Of a stretch of DNA of 64,000 nt, positions 18,726 to 27,704 are shown piece after piece; the first letter of the stretch is position 1; each line of letters opens with the position of its first letter. Source of the DNA: an uncultured Archangium sp. (lineage in GTDB: Bacteria > Myxococcota > Myxococcia > Myxococcales > Myxococcaceae); assembly GCA_903905455.1 (NCBI GenBank), contig CAIVGN010000130.1, forward strand, positions 28,196-92,195, in the 5' to 3' direction. Below the pieces are notes generated by a model, which was given only the letters and a program-made list of their open reading frames with translations, did no database searches and had not been told where the DNA came from. The translations under genes and the position numbers were made by a program.

Positions 18726-19396
18726 TGCGTGGCCCCCTGGTGAAGCTGGTCGACGACGCGCTCGAGCCGAAGGCGTTCAAGCGCCTGCAGAAGGCCATCG
18801 TGGGCCTGGGCCGGGAGCGCATCGTCGCCGGCTACCAGACGACGTTCTGGTTCGACTTCCAGGAGCCGCCCAGCAACCTGGTCGAGCAAGCGGCGCTCGC
18901 GGTGCGCGAACACATTCCCGCCCGGCTGCGCCAGACGGTGATCGGCGTGGAGTGGTGGCTCTCGCGCATGCGCACCTCGAACGTGAAGGTCGACTTCCAC
19001 CGCGATCGCGACAATGCGCGGTGGGACGAGCGCCGCGAAGAGCGAAACCCGCGCTTCTCGTCGCTCATCTACTTGAACGAATGTCGCGGCGGCCTGCTGG
19101 CGGTGACCGAGCACCAGCCCAACCCGAAGAACCCGGCCTTCGCCCCCGACGAGTTGGAGTTCGACTTCGTCGAGCCGCGCCCCAACCGATTCGCGTTCTT
19201 CGACGGCACCCTGACCCACGGCGTGCTGGACGCGCGCAACCAGGTGCCCGGGGCACGACTCCCCACCGAGCGGACGTGGAGACAGGCGATCGCGGTGAAC
19301 TTCTGGCCGGAGCACCCCTGGGGGGTGCCTCGCTATGCAGACAGTCCGCACTACCGGGCACTGGCCCTTCGGCCGTCGCGCGGATTAGATCGTTGA
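18725..19396 (+). CDS. 2-oxoglutarate/Fe(II)-dependent oxygenase-like protein
   Basis: This is a 223-residue protein resembling small prolyl-4-hydroxylase-like dioxygenases. A candidate iron triad is FHRD (His-x-Asp) in VDFHRDRDN and the distal His in LTHGVLDARN. A candidate 2-oxoglutarate arginine lies in RQAIAVNFW, and FSSLIYLNE is the expected strand between them. It has no signal peptide. The start overlaps the phosphatase stop by one base, and its own stop overlaps or abuts the next start. The substrate is unknown. Confidence 0.7.
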   Translation: MRGPLVKLVDDALEPKAFKRLQKAIVGLGRERIVAGYQTTFWFDFQEPPSNLVEQAALAVREHIPARLRQTVIGVEWWLSRMRTSNVKVDFHRDRDNARWDERREERNPRFSSLIYLNECRGGLLAVTEHQPNPKNPAFAPDELEFDFVEPRPNRFAFFDGTLTHGVLDARNQVPGARLPTERTWRQAIAVNFWPEHPWGVPRYADSPHYRALALRPSRGLDR

Positions 19397-19398
19397 TC

Positions 19399-19821
19399 GT
19401 GAGATGGCTTGCCCTCAGCCTGGTCATGACGCTCGGCGCTCCGGCGCTGGCCGACGACGTGGCGCGGCCGGCGGGCGCGCTCGCGGTGCCGCACGACGGT
19501 GACCCGTTCGCCATCGACGAGGCCGATCGCCTGAGCCTCTCGGTCGCCCACACGTACCTGCGGGCCGAGGTCATCGAGCGGCTCGGCTACCTGTTCGCGT
19601 ATTGGAAGAAGCGCTTCAACATCACCAGCGAGTGGCGCGGGGATCGCGTGTTCCTCTCGGGGGCGATCTACGGCGTGAAGATCGAAGCGTTGTTCGCGGT
19701 GAGTGAGTCTTCAGTGACGGGCTTCGCGCGTGACCCGGGCTGGCCGTGGCGCAGCCAGGTCGTGGGCTACGTCGACCGAAAACTGAAGAAATACCTCCAC
19801 CCGACCTACGACGATCCCTGA
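19399..19821 (+). CDS. Exported protein with similarity to PHA-system family
   Basis: This is a 140-residue protein from GTG at 19399, with a likely signal peptide (RWLALSLVMTLGAPALADD). A TTG two codons earlier would overlap the oxygenase stop and is also possible. The mature part (LSVAHTYLRAEVIERLGYLFAYW, then WRGDRVFLSG, then KLKKYLHPTY) has the pattern of the polyhydroxyalkanoic-acid-system family (PF09650). I rate that as a resemblance, not an assignment. It is third in a run with the phosphatase and oxygenase. Confidence 0.6.
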   Translation: MRWLALSLVMTLGAPALADDVARPAGALAVPHDGDPFAIDEADRLSLSVAHTYLRAEVIERLGYLFAYWKKRFNITSEWRGDRVFLSGAIYGVKIEALFAVSESSVTGFARDPGWPWRSQVVGYVDRKLKKYLHPTYDDP

Positions 19822-19951
19822 GCTTGCCTACACGAAACCACCTCCTGCGCCGCCGTCGCACCTGATCGCGCGATCGCTCCGGAGGCGGTAAATCGGCCTC
19901 AGAAAACTCTGCCTTTACAGGCGGTTCGGCCTGATCAGAATCTGTTCCTTC

Positions 19952-22678
19952 ATGTCGGAGATGCCCAAAATCTCGACGGAGGTCGTACCTCCACCTCCTC
20001 CCCCTCAGGGGAGGCCGTTGACGCGCTTTCACGAGCGGTTGATGGCGGAAGAGCTCACCGGCAAGGTCGCCGACGGGCAGTCGCGCGTGATGCGCGCGGT
20101 GGCCGAGGCCAAGGTCGATCTCAACCCCCACCAGCTCGAGGCCGCGGTCTTCGCGATGGACTCGCTGTCGCGGGGCGGGTGCATGCTGGCCGACGAGGTG
20201 GGGCTGGGGAAGACCATCGAAGCGGGCATCGTGATGGCCCAGCTGGCCACCGAGGGGAAGAACCGCATCCTGGTGTTGGCGCCGGCGACGCTGCGCGCGC
20301 AGTGGCAGCAGGAGCTCAAGGAGAAATTCGACCTCGATTCGATGGTGGTCGACGGCCGCACCATTCGGGCCACGGGCAACGCCTTCGACCAGAACGTGCC
20401 GGTGGTGATCGCCTCGCACCCCTTCGCGGCGTTCCGCCAGGAGCTGGTGTCGCAGATCCAGTGGGACCTCGTGGTCATCGACGAGGCGCACCGGCTGCGC
20501 AACGCGCACAAGCCGACGAACAAGATGGGCAAGGCGCTCAAGCTGGCGCTGGGCAAGTCGCCCAAGCTGCTGCTGACCGCGACGCCGCTGCAGAACGAGA
20601 TGTCCGAGCTGTTCGGCCTGATGTCGATTCTCGACGAGGCGATCCTCGGGCCGGAAGAGGCGTTCCGCGCGCACTACCCCATCGACCCTGAGAACGGCGG
20701 GCTGACGGAGCAGGCGCAGAAGGAGATCCGCCTGCGCATCGCCCCGGCGGTGCAGCGCACGCTGCGTCGCCAGGTGCGCGAGTACGTGAAGTATACGAAC
20801 CGCCGCTCGGTCGTCGAAGACTTCACCCCCTCGCCCGAAGAGTTCGCGCTCTACGAAGACGTCAGCGAGTACCTGCGCCGCAACGAGTGCACGGCCATCG
20901 AGCCGGGCAAGCGCACGCTGCTGACGATGGTGTACCGGAAGTTGCTCGCCAGCTCGACGTTCGCCATCGCGCCCACGCTGCGCAAGCTCTCGGAGACCCT
21001 GGACAACCGGCTCAAGGCCGCGAAGCTGGGCAAGACGGCGACGGAGATGCTCTTCGAGCCCGAAGAGACGAAGACCTTCACCGAAGAGGCCGAAGACTGG
21101 GCGGAAGACGCCAAGCCGCGCGGCAACGTGATCGCCAACATGGAGCGCGAGGTCTGGGAGCTGCGAGGCTTCGCGGACCGGGCCGACAAGATCAAGATCA
21201 ACGCCAAGGGCGAGGCGCTCAAGCGCGCGCTGGACCGGGTGTTCACCGTGGCCCGGGCGCACCAGTGGCCCGAGAAGGCCGTGGTCTTCACCGAGAGCAA
21301 GCGCACGCTCGAGTACCTCTTCAACCTGCTGACCGAGCACGGCTACGGCGGGAAGATCTGCAAGCTGACCGGTGACGCGGGCACGCCCGAGGCGCGGCGC
21401 GAGCTGGTGCGGCAGTTCAAGGAAGAAGCGCAGATCCTCCTCATGACCGAGGCAGGCGCCGAGGGATTGAACCTCCAGTTCTGCAACCTGGTGGTGAACT
21501 TCGACCTGCCGTGGAACCCGCAGCGTGTCGAGCAGCGCATCGGCCGGTGCCACCGCTACGGCCAGCAGCGCGACGTACTGGTGCTCAACTTCCTGAACCG
21601 CAGCAACGCGGCCGACGCGCGGTTGTACGAGCTGCTCGAGCGCAAGCTGAACCTCTTCGACGGCGTGTTCGGCGCCTCCGACGAGATCCTCGGGGCGCTG
21701 GAGAGCGGCGTCGACTTCGAGAAGCGCGTGCTGGAGATCTACCAGTCGTGCCGCCTGCCCGAGGAGATCAACACCGCCTTCGACGCCCTGCGAAAGGACC
21801 TCGAGGGCCGCATCGACCAGCGCATGACGGAGACGCGCGCCACGCTGATGGAGCGCTTCGACGGCGACGTGCGCAAGAAGCTGCGCGTGGCGAGCGACAC
21901 CGCGCGCGAGGCCGTCAGCAAGCGCAAGCAGGCCGAGAAGAGCTTCACCGGGTCGGTGCTGGGCACGGCGGCCGTGGGTCGCCGGCAGCTGGCGCTGGCC
22001 GCCAAGGAAGTCCGCGCGCGCACCAACGACGCGATGACCACGCTGGTGCTCGACGGGTCGACGCTGCCCGCGAAGCTCGGCCACCTCCAGGGCAAGGAGG
22101 GCTGGTGGTACGCGTACCGGTTCGAGATCACCGGCCTCAAGCCCGAGGAGCGCGTGGTGCACATCGTGTGCACCAAGTACGGCGAGGGCTTCCGCGTGGT
22201 GCCGTGGACAGACTCGGACGCCCTGGCGAAGGCCGTGGCGCGCGAAGACGAGAGCCGCCAGGCGCCCCCCAACCTGCCGACGCTGGAGCACGAGAAGGCG
22301 TTGATGGCGGCGAAGGACGAGCTGACCCGGCAGGCCGAGCGCAAGAACATGCTGGAGCTCGACGCCGCGAAGGACCGGGCCGATCGCTTCGCCGAAGACT
22401 GCCTGTTCTCGCCACGCCAGCAGGTCGACCGGTTCCGCGGTGACTGGGAAGACGCGCGGAAGGTGGTGCTCACCATCGACGACCCGACCGAGCGCGTGAA
22501 GGCCCGGGCCACGGCCGAGCGGCTCGAGCGCGAGTACCGCCGCAAGCTGCAGCAGCTGCGCCAGGCCGAGGACGCGAAGTACACCGAGAAGGACCGAACC
22601 CTGGCGGCGATGGCGCAGAAGGCGAAGGTCGTGGTCAACCGCACGATGGTCGCCTCGTCGTACTTCTGGATCGAGTGA
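19952..22678 (+). CDS. SNF2/RapA-like DEAD/DEAH-box ATPase
   Basis: This is a 908-residue superfamily 2 helicase of the SNF2/RapA type: Walker A in DEVGLGKT at 81-88, DEAH at 177-180, TATPLQNEM (motif III) and C-terminal helicase motifs EAGAEGLNLQ and QRIGRCHRYGQQRDV. A helical C-terminal part of about 350 residues follows, containing coiled-coil-like stretches. RapA-type proteins remodel stalled RNA polymerase, and DrmD of DISARM is a distant relative. No other DISARM gene is nearby, so a housekeeping or stand-alone role is more likely. It begins after a 130-base gap and ends two bases from a convergent thioesterase gene. Confidence 0.9.
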   Translation: MSEMPKISTEVVPPPPPPQGRPLTRFHERLMAEELTGKVADGQSRVMRAVAEAKVDLNPHQLEAAVFAMDSLSRGGCMLADEVGLGKTIEAGIVMAQLATEGKNRILVLAPATLRAQWQQELKEKFDLDSMVVDGRTIRATGNAFDQNVPVVIASHPFAAFRQELVSQIQWDLVVIDEAHRLRNAHKPTNKMGKALKLALGKSPKLLLTATPLQNEMSELFGLMSILDEAILGPEEAFRAHYPIDPENGGLTEQAQKEIRLRIAPAVQRTLRRQVREYVKYTNRRSVVEDFTPSPEEFALYEDVSEYLRRNECTAIEPGKRTLLTMVYRKLLASSTFAIAPTLRKLSETLDNRLKAAKLGKTATEMLFEPEETKTFTEEAEDWAEDAKPRGNVIANMEREVWELRGFADRADKIKINAKGEALKRALDRVFTVARAHQWPEKAVVFTESKRTLEYLFNLLTEHGYGGKICKLTGDAGTPEARRELVRQFKEEAQILLMTEAGAEGLNLQFCNLVVNFDLPWNPQRVEQRIGRCHRYGQQRDVLVLNFLNRSNAADARLYELLERKLNLFDGVFGASDEILGALESGVDFEKRVLEIYQSCRLPEEINTAFDALRKDLEGRIDQRMTETRATLMERFDGDVRKKLRVASDTAREAVSKRKQAEKSFTGSVLGTAAVGRRQLALAAKEVRARTNDAMTTLVLDGSTLPAKLGHLQGKEGWWYAYRFEITGLKPEERVVHIVCTKYGEGFRVVPWTDSDALAKAVAREDESRQAPPNLPTLEHEKALMAAKDELTRQAERKNMLELDAAKDRADRFAEDCLFSPRQQVDRFRGDWEDARKVVLTIDDPTERVKARATAERLEREYRRKLQQLRQAEDAKYTEKDRTLAAMAQKAKVVVNRTMVASSYFWIE

Positions 22679-22679
22679 C

Positions 22680-23099
22680 TCAGCCCTCGAGGCGCTCGAT
22701 GGCGGTGCGCAGCGGCCCGGGCACCGGCGTCTTCTGACCCGTCGCCGGGTCGAGCAGCACCACGATGGCCTCCCCCTCGGCGGCGACGCCCAGCGACTGG
22801 CTGGTGGCGCGGTAGCTCATGGTGAAGCTGGTGGTGCCGAACTTCGTGACCGAGGCCTCGATGCTCACCACGTCGGGGTAGGTGACGGGCTTGCGGAAGT
22901 CGACGGTGGCCCGCGCGAGGATGGGGATCCACGGGCTGGTGTCCTGGGCGCCGACGCTGACGGCGATCTTCTCGAAGTAGGCGATGCGCGCCGACTCGAA
23001 CCAGCGCAGGTAGTTGGCGTTGTTCACGTGGCCGAAGGCGTCCATCTCGCCCCACTGCACGCGGTGTTCGACCTTCACGGGAAAGCTTCCGAGCGCCAC
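22680..23099 (-). CDS. Acyl-CoA thioesterase (4HBT family)
   Basis: This is a 139-residue hotdog-fold thioesterase. The motif WGEMDAFGHVNNANYLRWFESAR carries the catalytic Asp, as in FadM/4HBT enzymes, and DFRKPVTYPD follows. It starts with GTG one base after the lipid kinase stop and is the last gene of a five-gene minus-strand operon. In that setting it probably hydrolyses acyl-CoA linked to lipid turnover, but the substrate is not visible. Confidence 0.9.
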   Translation of the reverse strand: MALGSFPVKVEHRVQWGEMDAFGHVNNANYLRWFESARIAYFEKIAVSVGAQDTSPWIPILARATVDFRKPVTYPDVVSIEASVTKFGTTSFTMSYRATSQSLGVAAEGEAIVVLLDPATGQKTPVPGPLRTAIERLEG

Positions 23100-23100
23100 G

Positions 23101-24018
23101 TCACACCTTCAATCGAATGGCCGAGGGGAGAATGGTCATGGTGCAGGGGAGCGTCCCGGGCTGCTCGCCGTCACAGTCGATGAGCACGCGCTCGTCGCTC
23201 CTGGCCGCGACCTTCTTCGCGCGCAGGGTGCGGGTGCCCTTCCAGCCCACGTGGGCGCCCGAGTACACGCCCTTGCTCTTGAGGACGAAGTCGCTGAGGC
23301 CGTAGCCGCTCCACACGGTGACGTCGAAGATGCCGTCGCTCACGTCGGCCTCGGGGGCGACCTTCATGCCGCCGCCGAAGTACTTGCCGTTGGCGACGGA
23401 GAGGGTGGTCACGTCGAGCAACTCTTCGGGCTTGTCGTCGAAGGAGACGCTGACCTTCTGGTCGCTGTACTTGCTGAGCGCCTTGAGCGAGCCGAGCAGG
23501 AACGAGACGGTGCCGCCGAAGACCTTGGAGGTCTGGTTCACCTCCTGGTCGACGAGGCCGGAGGCGCCGAAGCTGCAGATGTTGGCGAAGTAGCGGCGCT
23601 GGGGGCTGCCGTCGTGGCCGAGGAACTCGAGGAGCCCCACGTCGAAGGGCCGGGTGTCGGGGGTCTTGAGCCGGTGGATGGCGGCGTCGGAGTCGAGATC
23701 CCAGTCGAAGCTCTTGCGGAAGTCGCCGCCGGTGCCGCGCGGGAGCACGCCCAGGGCCGCCGCGGGGTTGAGCACCTTGCCGTCTTCGAAGAAGCCGTTG
23801 ACGACCTCGTTGATGGTGCCGTCACCGCCGACCGCGACGATGCACTCGTAGCCGCTCTTGATGGCGGTGCGGGTGATGTGCATGGCGTCCATCTCGCCGC
23901 GGGTGAACTCGACGCCGAAGTCCGAGAGGGTGCGGGCGATGGAGGCGACCAGTTCTCCCCAGCGCCGGCCGGTGGCGCCGTTGGCGCTCTTGGGGTTCAC
24001 CACGAAGAAGGTCTTCAT
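23101..24018 (-). CDS. Diacylglycerol/lipid kinase family protein
   Basis: This is a 305-residue DagK/YegS-type lipid kinase. It has the N-terminal VVNPKSANG, the nucleotide-binding GGDGTINEVVNGF, the glycine-rich LPRGTGGDF loop, and the family's C-terminal KVAPEADVSDGIFDV. These enzymes phosphorylate diacylglycerol, sphingoid bases or related lipids at the membrane. The ATG follows directly on the Fe-S gene stop with no gap, and the thioesterase starts one base after its own stop, so it is clearly part of the operon. The lipid substrate cannot be decided. Confidence 0.92.
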   Translation of the reverse strand: MKTFFVVNPKSANGATGRRWGELVASIARTLSDFGVEFTRGEMDAMHITRTAIKSGYECIVAVGGDGTINEVVNGFFEDGKVLNPAAALGVLPRGTGGDFRKSFDWDLDSDAAIHRLKTPDTRPFDVGLLEFLGHDGSPQRRYFANICSFGASGLVDQEVNQTSKVFGGTVSFLLGSLKALSKYSDQKVSVSFDDKPEELLDVTTLSVANGKYFGGGMKVAPEADVSDGIFDVTVWSGYGLSDFVLKSKGVYSGAHVGWKGTRTLRAKKVAARSDERVLIDCDGEQPGTLPCTMTILPSAIRLKV

Positions 24019-25107
24019 TCAGGACTCCACCCAGCGCCGCAGGAGCGCCATGAGATCGAACGACTGTTTCCCCGCGCGCTCGAACATGCGCTTCGAGGTG
24101 GGGCACGCGGTGACCACGCTCACGTCGGGCTCGGGGGCCACCTCGGCGGCTTGCCTTCGGGCCACCTCCACGGCGACCTCGGGCATGGTGCGCGGGAGCA
24201 GGCCGCCACCGCCGGCGCAGCCACCCTCGCCGCGGATCGAGGCGGCCTCCTGCACCCGGGTCACGGCGCGGGCGAGGAGCTGGCGGGGCTGATCGTACTG
24301 CCCGAGGCCGCGGCCGAGGTGACAGGCGTCGTGGTAGCCGACGGTCTCGGGGAGCGGCGGCTTCTGGGGGGCATGTTCGAGGTTCTCCTCGAGCACCTCC
24401 ACCACGGTGCGCACGCGCGTCTCCAGGTGCACGCCGAACTGGGGGTAGACGACGTTGAAGGTGTAGGCGCAGCCGGGGTCGAGCACGGTCAGCTCGGGCA
24501 CCGAGGCGAGGACCTCGGCGTTGGCGCGGGCGTGATCGCGGAAGGCGTCGTGCGAGCCGGCGGCGTACAGCGGGTAGCCACAGCAGCGCGAGGCCACGCG
24601 GGAGACGCCCATGGGCGCGCCGAAGGCCCTGGCCACGGCGATGGTGTCTTCGATGAGCTGAGGGCGCTTGACCAGGGAGCTGCAGCCGGGAAAGAGCGGG
24701 TAGCGCACCGGCGTGTCGCTGCGCCAGGTGGCGACGAGGGCGGAGAGTTCGTCCCCGAAGGGGTTCTGGGCCTGGGTGAAGGTGGCGAGGGTGGAGGCAG
24801 CGCCCCGGGGCTGGAGCCCGAGCTTCACGGTCTCTTCGCGGGCGGCGAAGAGGGCATCACCCACGGTGTTCTCGTGCTTGCAGAAGCTGGCGCAGCGGCC
24901 GCAGCCGGTGCAGGCGTGGACGGCCTTCGCGGTGCTCTCGTCGAGCGGGCGCTGGCCCTCGTGCACGAGGTGGGCGGCGGTCATCTTGCCCCACGTGGAG
25001 AACGACTCGGAGTGGGTGGCCTCGGCGACGGGGCACGCGAAGCGGCACATCTTCGGGCAGAACGAGCAGTACGTGTAGGCCTGCCCGTGGCGATCCGTCG
25101 CGCTCAT
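24019..25107 (-). CDS. GlpC/GlcF-like (Fe-S)-binding protein
   Basis: This is a 362-residue protein with two ferredoxin-type [4Fe-4S] motifs: C14-x2-C17-x3-C21-x3-C25-P, and C66-x2-C69-x2-C72-x3-C76. Two CCG (heterodisulfide-reductase-like) motifs follow: SRCCGYPLY, and a DACHLGRGLGQY...GEGGCAGGG second copy. It is the type of subunit that passes electrons from FAD dehydrogenases such as glycolate oxidase (GlcF) or anaerobic glycerol-3-phosphate dehydrogenase (GlpC) to quinone. I start at the ATG at 25107, which overlaps the upstream stop as ATGA; longer frames upstream are shadow. It is the third gene of the operon. Confidence 0.9.
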   Translation of the reverse strand: MSATDRHGQAYTYCSFCPKMCRFACPVAEATHSESFSTWGKMTAAHLVHEGQRPLDESTAKAVHACTGCGRCASFCKHENTVGDALFAAREETVKLGLQPRGAASTLATFTQAQNPFGDELSALVATWRSDTPVRYPLFPGCSSLVKRPQLIEDTIAVARAFGAPMGVSRVASRCCGYPLYAAGSHDAFRDHARANAEVLASVPELTVLDPGCAYTFNVVYPQFGVHLETRVRTVVEVLEENLEHAPQKPPLPETVGYHDACHLGRGLGQYDQPRQLLARAVTRVQEAASIRGEGGCAGGGGLLPRTMPEVAVEVARRQAAEVAPEPDVSVVTACPTSKRMFERAGKQSFDLMALLRRWVES

Positions 25108-26093
25108 GGAGCACCTCCGAAGGTCTTGCGTGAGTCGAGGGCCAGCAGGCGCCCGGCGAGCGAGGTCCAGGCGGTGGGCTCGTTGAGGGGCACGCCGTCG
25201 ACGTCGCCGCGGGCCACCACCGTGGTGAGCGAGAGCCGGAAGAGCTGCAGCGGGCGGCCCAGCTCGAGCGACGCGCGCACGGAGTCCCAGGTGGCCTCGG
25301 CCTCGACGGAGATCGGCCCTTCCCGTTCGCTCTCGCCGGAGCCGCGACCGCCGACGTCGTCGACGCAGCGGGAGAGCAGCTCCCGGTCGCGCTCGACGCT
25401 GCCCACGCTGGCGGCCCAGCGCACCTCGGCCATGACGCGGCCGGAGCGCGGGTGGGCGTGCACGCGCCAGGGCCAGAAGCCCTCGGCGATGGAGCGCTGC
25501 AGCGCGGTGACGAAGGCCTGGGGCGAGGGGAAGCTCCAGCTCACGCGCACGTCGCGCTCGCACAGGGGCACGCAGCGCACGGTGGCGCGGGTGACGAGGG
25601 CCATGCGGCCGTTCGCGCCGAGCACCAGCGCGCCGAGGTCGGGGCCGGCGGCGCTGCGGGGGGCGTGCGAGGTCTCGAGCTTGCGGCCATCGGAGAGCAC
25701 GGCGGTCAGCGAGGTGCACAGGGGCTCGAGGCGCCCGCCGGGGATGGAGCGCAGTCCCGCGTAGGGCCCTTCGAGGAACTCGCCCAGGCGCAGGGACATG
25801 GCCGCGGGGGACAGCGGGCCCACGGTGAGCCCGTAGGCCTTGAGGTGCTCGTCGAGGTGCTGGAGCACCACCCCCGCGCCGACGGAGAGGGTCATGGACT
25901 TCGCGTTGACGGGGCCCAGCTGGTCGAGCCGCGCCCGCGAGAGGGCCATGTCGCGGTGCAGGGCCACGCCGCGATCGGCGAGCACGTGCACCACCTCGAT
26001 CAGCTCCCGTTCGTCACGCGGTTCGGCGACGAGGGCGCCATCGACCCGGCGGGCCCAGGAGCCGAGCATGGGTTCCTTCTTCGGGGGGCTCAC
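25104..26093 (-). CDS. FAD-binding oxidoreductase, GlcE-like
   Basis: This is a 329-residue flavoprotein of the PCMH/FAD_binding_4 type, shortened like glycolate oxidase subunit GlcE. Visible are the FAD-binding region (VSVGAGVVLQHLDEHLKAYGL, with GEFLEGPYAGLRSI) and the DLGALVLGANG strand. Start choice: GTG at 26093 overlaps the upstream stop (GTGA) and is preferred for coupling. ATG at 26069, eight codons in, is an alternative. It ends in an ATGA overlap with the Fe-S gene. Gene order of large FAD protein, small FAD protein and Fe-S protein matches glcDEF. Confidence 0.82.
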   Translation of the reverse strand: MSPPKKEPMLGSWARRVDGALVAEPRDERELIEVVHVLADRGVALHRDMALSRARLDQLGPVNAKSMTLSVGAGVVLQHLDEHLKAYGLTVGPLSPAAMSLRLGEFLEGPYAGLRSIPGGRLEPLCTSLTAVLSDGRKLETSHAPRSAAGPDLGALVLGANGRMALVTRATVRCVPLCERDVRVSWSFPSPQAFVTALQRSIAEGFWPWRVHAHPRSGRVMAEVRWAASVGSVERDRELLSRCVDDVGGRGSGESEREGPISVEAEATWDSVRASLELGRPLQLFRLSLTTVVARGDVDGVPLNEPTAWTSLAGRLLALDSRKTFGGAP

Positions 26094-27646
26094 AGGCCGA
26101 GCTTTCCGGGGTTCATCACCCCATCGGGGTCGAACACGGTCTTCACCGCGCGCAACGCGTGGCGGCCTTCGCCCAGCGAGTCTTGCAGGGCGCGCGCCTT
26201 GAGGATGCCCACCCCGTGATGGTGGCTGACGTTGCCTCCCGCGCTGACGGCCGCGGCGAGGGCCGAGCGCCAGAGCTGGTGGTAGCGCGCCTCCATGTCC
26301 TGCTCCGAGTCGGCCGAGCCGACGAACGAGAAGTAGAGCGAGCACCCATCGGCGTAGGCGTGGCTGAAGTGGCAGAGCACGAAGGCGAACTTCGAAGCCG
26401 CCTCGTGCACCCGTTGGTACACCTGGAGCACGCGCTCCCAGGGGGCGGCGATCTCCATGGTGTCGGCGAAGGTGCCCGACTCGAGGAGCCGGGACATGCG
26501 GTACGAGACGTCGTAGCGCTTCTTGAACCAGGTGCGCCCGGGCGCCTCACCGAGGTCGTCCCCGCCGAGCTGGCGGCAGATGCCGGTGGCCGAGCGGTCT
26601 TCGGCCTCGGCGCGCGCGGGCTCGCCCTCGAACATCAAGATGAGCCGGGTGCGCGAGAACGCGCGCTGCAGCTGGTTCATCACGCCGGGGCGGCCCAGGG
26701 TGTGCTTCGTCACCTGGCGCATCAGCGCGGGCATCAGCGAGGTCTGCAGGGCCGACCGCAGCGAAGGTGGCGTCACCGGCTGGTGCGCCCCACCCTTGCC
26801 CACGAAGGCGGTGTCGAAGGGATCGTAGAGCCGCACCACGGCCGGCCGGAGCCCCTCGCGGAAGAGGAGCCGAATGGCCTCGAGGCCCTGCTCGACGGAG
26901 CCGAACTCGAAGCCGTGGAACACGCGGCCTTTCGGGAAGGGGAAGACGCGGAGCCTGGCGCTGGTGAAGGCGCACAGCGTGCCTTCGGAGCCGACGAGGA
27001 GCGGCAGGAGATCGGGACCGCTGAAGGGCCGCTCGGGGGTCTCGAGGCGCTCGCCGGTGCCGAGCACCACGCGGGCCGAGAGCACCATGTCTTCGATCTT
27101 CCCGTACTTGCTCGAGAACTGGCCGGCGCTGCGAGCGGCGAGCCAGCCGCCGACGGTGGAGGTGGCGATGGACGAGGGGAAGTGGCCCAGGGTCCACCCG
27201 CGGGCGTTGAGGCGGCGCTCGAGGGTCTCGCCCAGCACGCCGGCGCCGACCACCACCGAGCGGTGCGCGGCGTCGACCTCGCCGATGGTGTCGAAGCGCT
27301 TGAGATCGAGGGTCACCCCGCCCTCGAGGGCCCAGGTGCCCCCGCACACGCCGGAGCCCGAGCCGTAGGGGATGACCGCGAGGCGGCGGGTGCGGGCGAG
27401 CGCGATGACCTGGGCGACCTCCTCGTCGGTGCCGGGCCAGACCACCGCGTCGGGAGGCGCCGGCACGCGGCCCTGGCGGATCCACAGCTGGGCCAGGGGC
27501 CACATGTCGCGGGCGTAGCTGAGGCGATCGAGGTCGTCGAACGAGAGCCGGCCCCGGACCGCGGCGTGGAGGGCCGCGCGTGCGTCGAGCACCTTCGAGC
27601 GGGGCGGAGGCAGTGCGGCCGCAGGCACGTTCGACAGGCTCTTCAT
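26090..27646 (-). CDS. FAD-binding oxidase, alkyl-DHAP synthase (AGPS)-like or GlcD-like
   Basis: This is a 518-residue PCMH-type flavoprotein. The FAD domain spans about 65-250: PDAVVWPGTDEEV, IPYGSGSGV, VGAGVLGETLERRL, STVGGWLAARSAGQFSSKYG. The late motif H475-H-H-G-V-G resembles the HHHG motif of alkyldihydroxyacetonephosphate synthase (ether lipid synthesis), where GlcD enzymes usually have HHGxG. It also has FDPDGVMNPGKL at the C-terminus. It is the promoter-proximal gene of the five-gene operon. The product is either an ether-lipid enzyme or a 2-hydroxyacid dehydrogenase subunit, and the motifs favour the AGPS branch. ATG at 27646 is divergent from the metallo-hydrolase gene over 58 bases. 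Confidence 0.85.
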   Translation of the reverse strand: MKSLSNVPAAALPPPRSKVLDARAALHAAVRGRLSFDDLDRLSYARDMWPLAQLWIRQGRVPAPPDAVVWPGTDEEVAQVIALARTRRLAVIPYGSGSGVCGGTWALEGGVTLDLKRFDTIGEVDAAHRSVVVGAGVLGETLERRLNARGWTLGHFPSSIATSTVGGWLAARSAGQFSSKYGKIEDMVLSARVVLGTGERLETPERPFSGPDLLPLLVGSEGTLCAFTSARLRVFPFPKGRVFHGFEFGSVEQGLEAIRLLFREGLRPAVVRLYDPFDTAFVGKGGAHQPVTPPSLRSALQTSLMPALMRQVTKHTLGRPGVMNQLQRAFSRTRLILMFEGEPARAEAEDRSATGICRQLGGDDLGEAPGRTWFKKRYDVSYRMSRLLESGTFADTMEIAAPWERVLQVYQRVHEAASKFAFVLCHFSHAYADGCSLYFSFVGSADSEQDMEARYHQLWRSALAAAVSAGGNVSHHHGVGILKARALQDSLGEGRHALRAVKTVFDPDGVMNPGKLGL

Positions 27647-27704
27647 GGGGCCCCTCCTTGTAGCAGCACTCGACTGGGGCCGCGGCGGCGAATAGGAGCA
27701 AGGC

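Noticed and set aside
19822..19951. tRNA or riboswitch in the gap before the helicase
   Set aside because: No cloverleaf or aptamer-like pattern; only a GATCGCGCGATC palindrome and AT-richer promoter-like DNA.
19622..22291. 889-residue open frame opposite the SNF2 gene
   Set aside because: It is a mirror frame of a clear helicase with His/Arg/Leu-rich sequence and no domain; not a gene.
19952..22678. DISARM (DrmD) anti-phage system
   Set aside because: No DrmA/B/C, methylase or PLD gene is adjacent; neighbours are a phosphatase run and a thioesterase.
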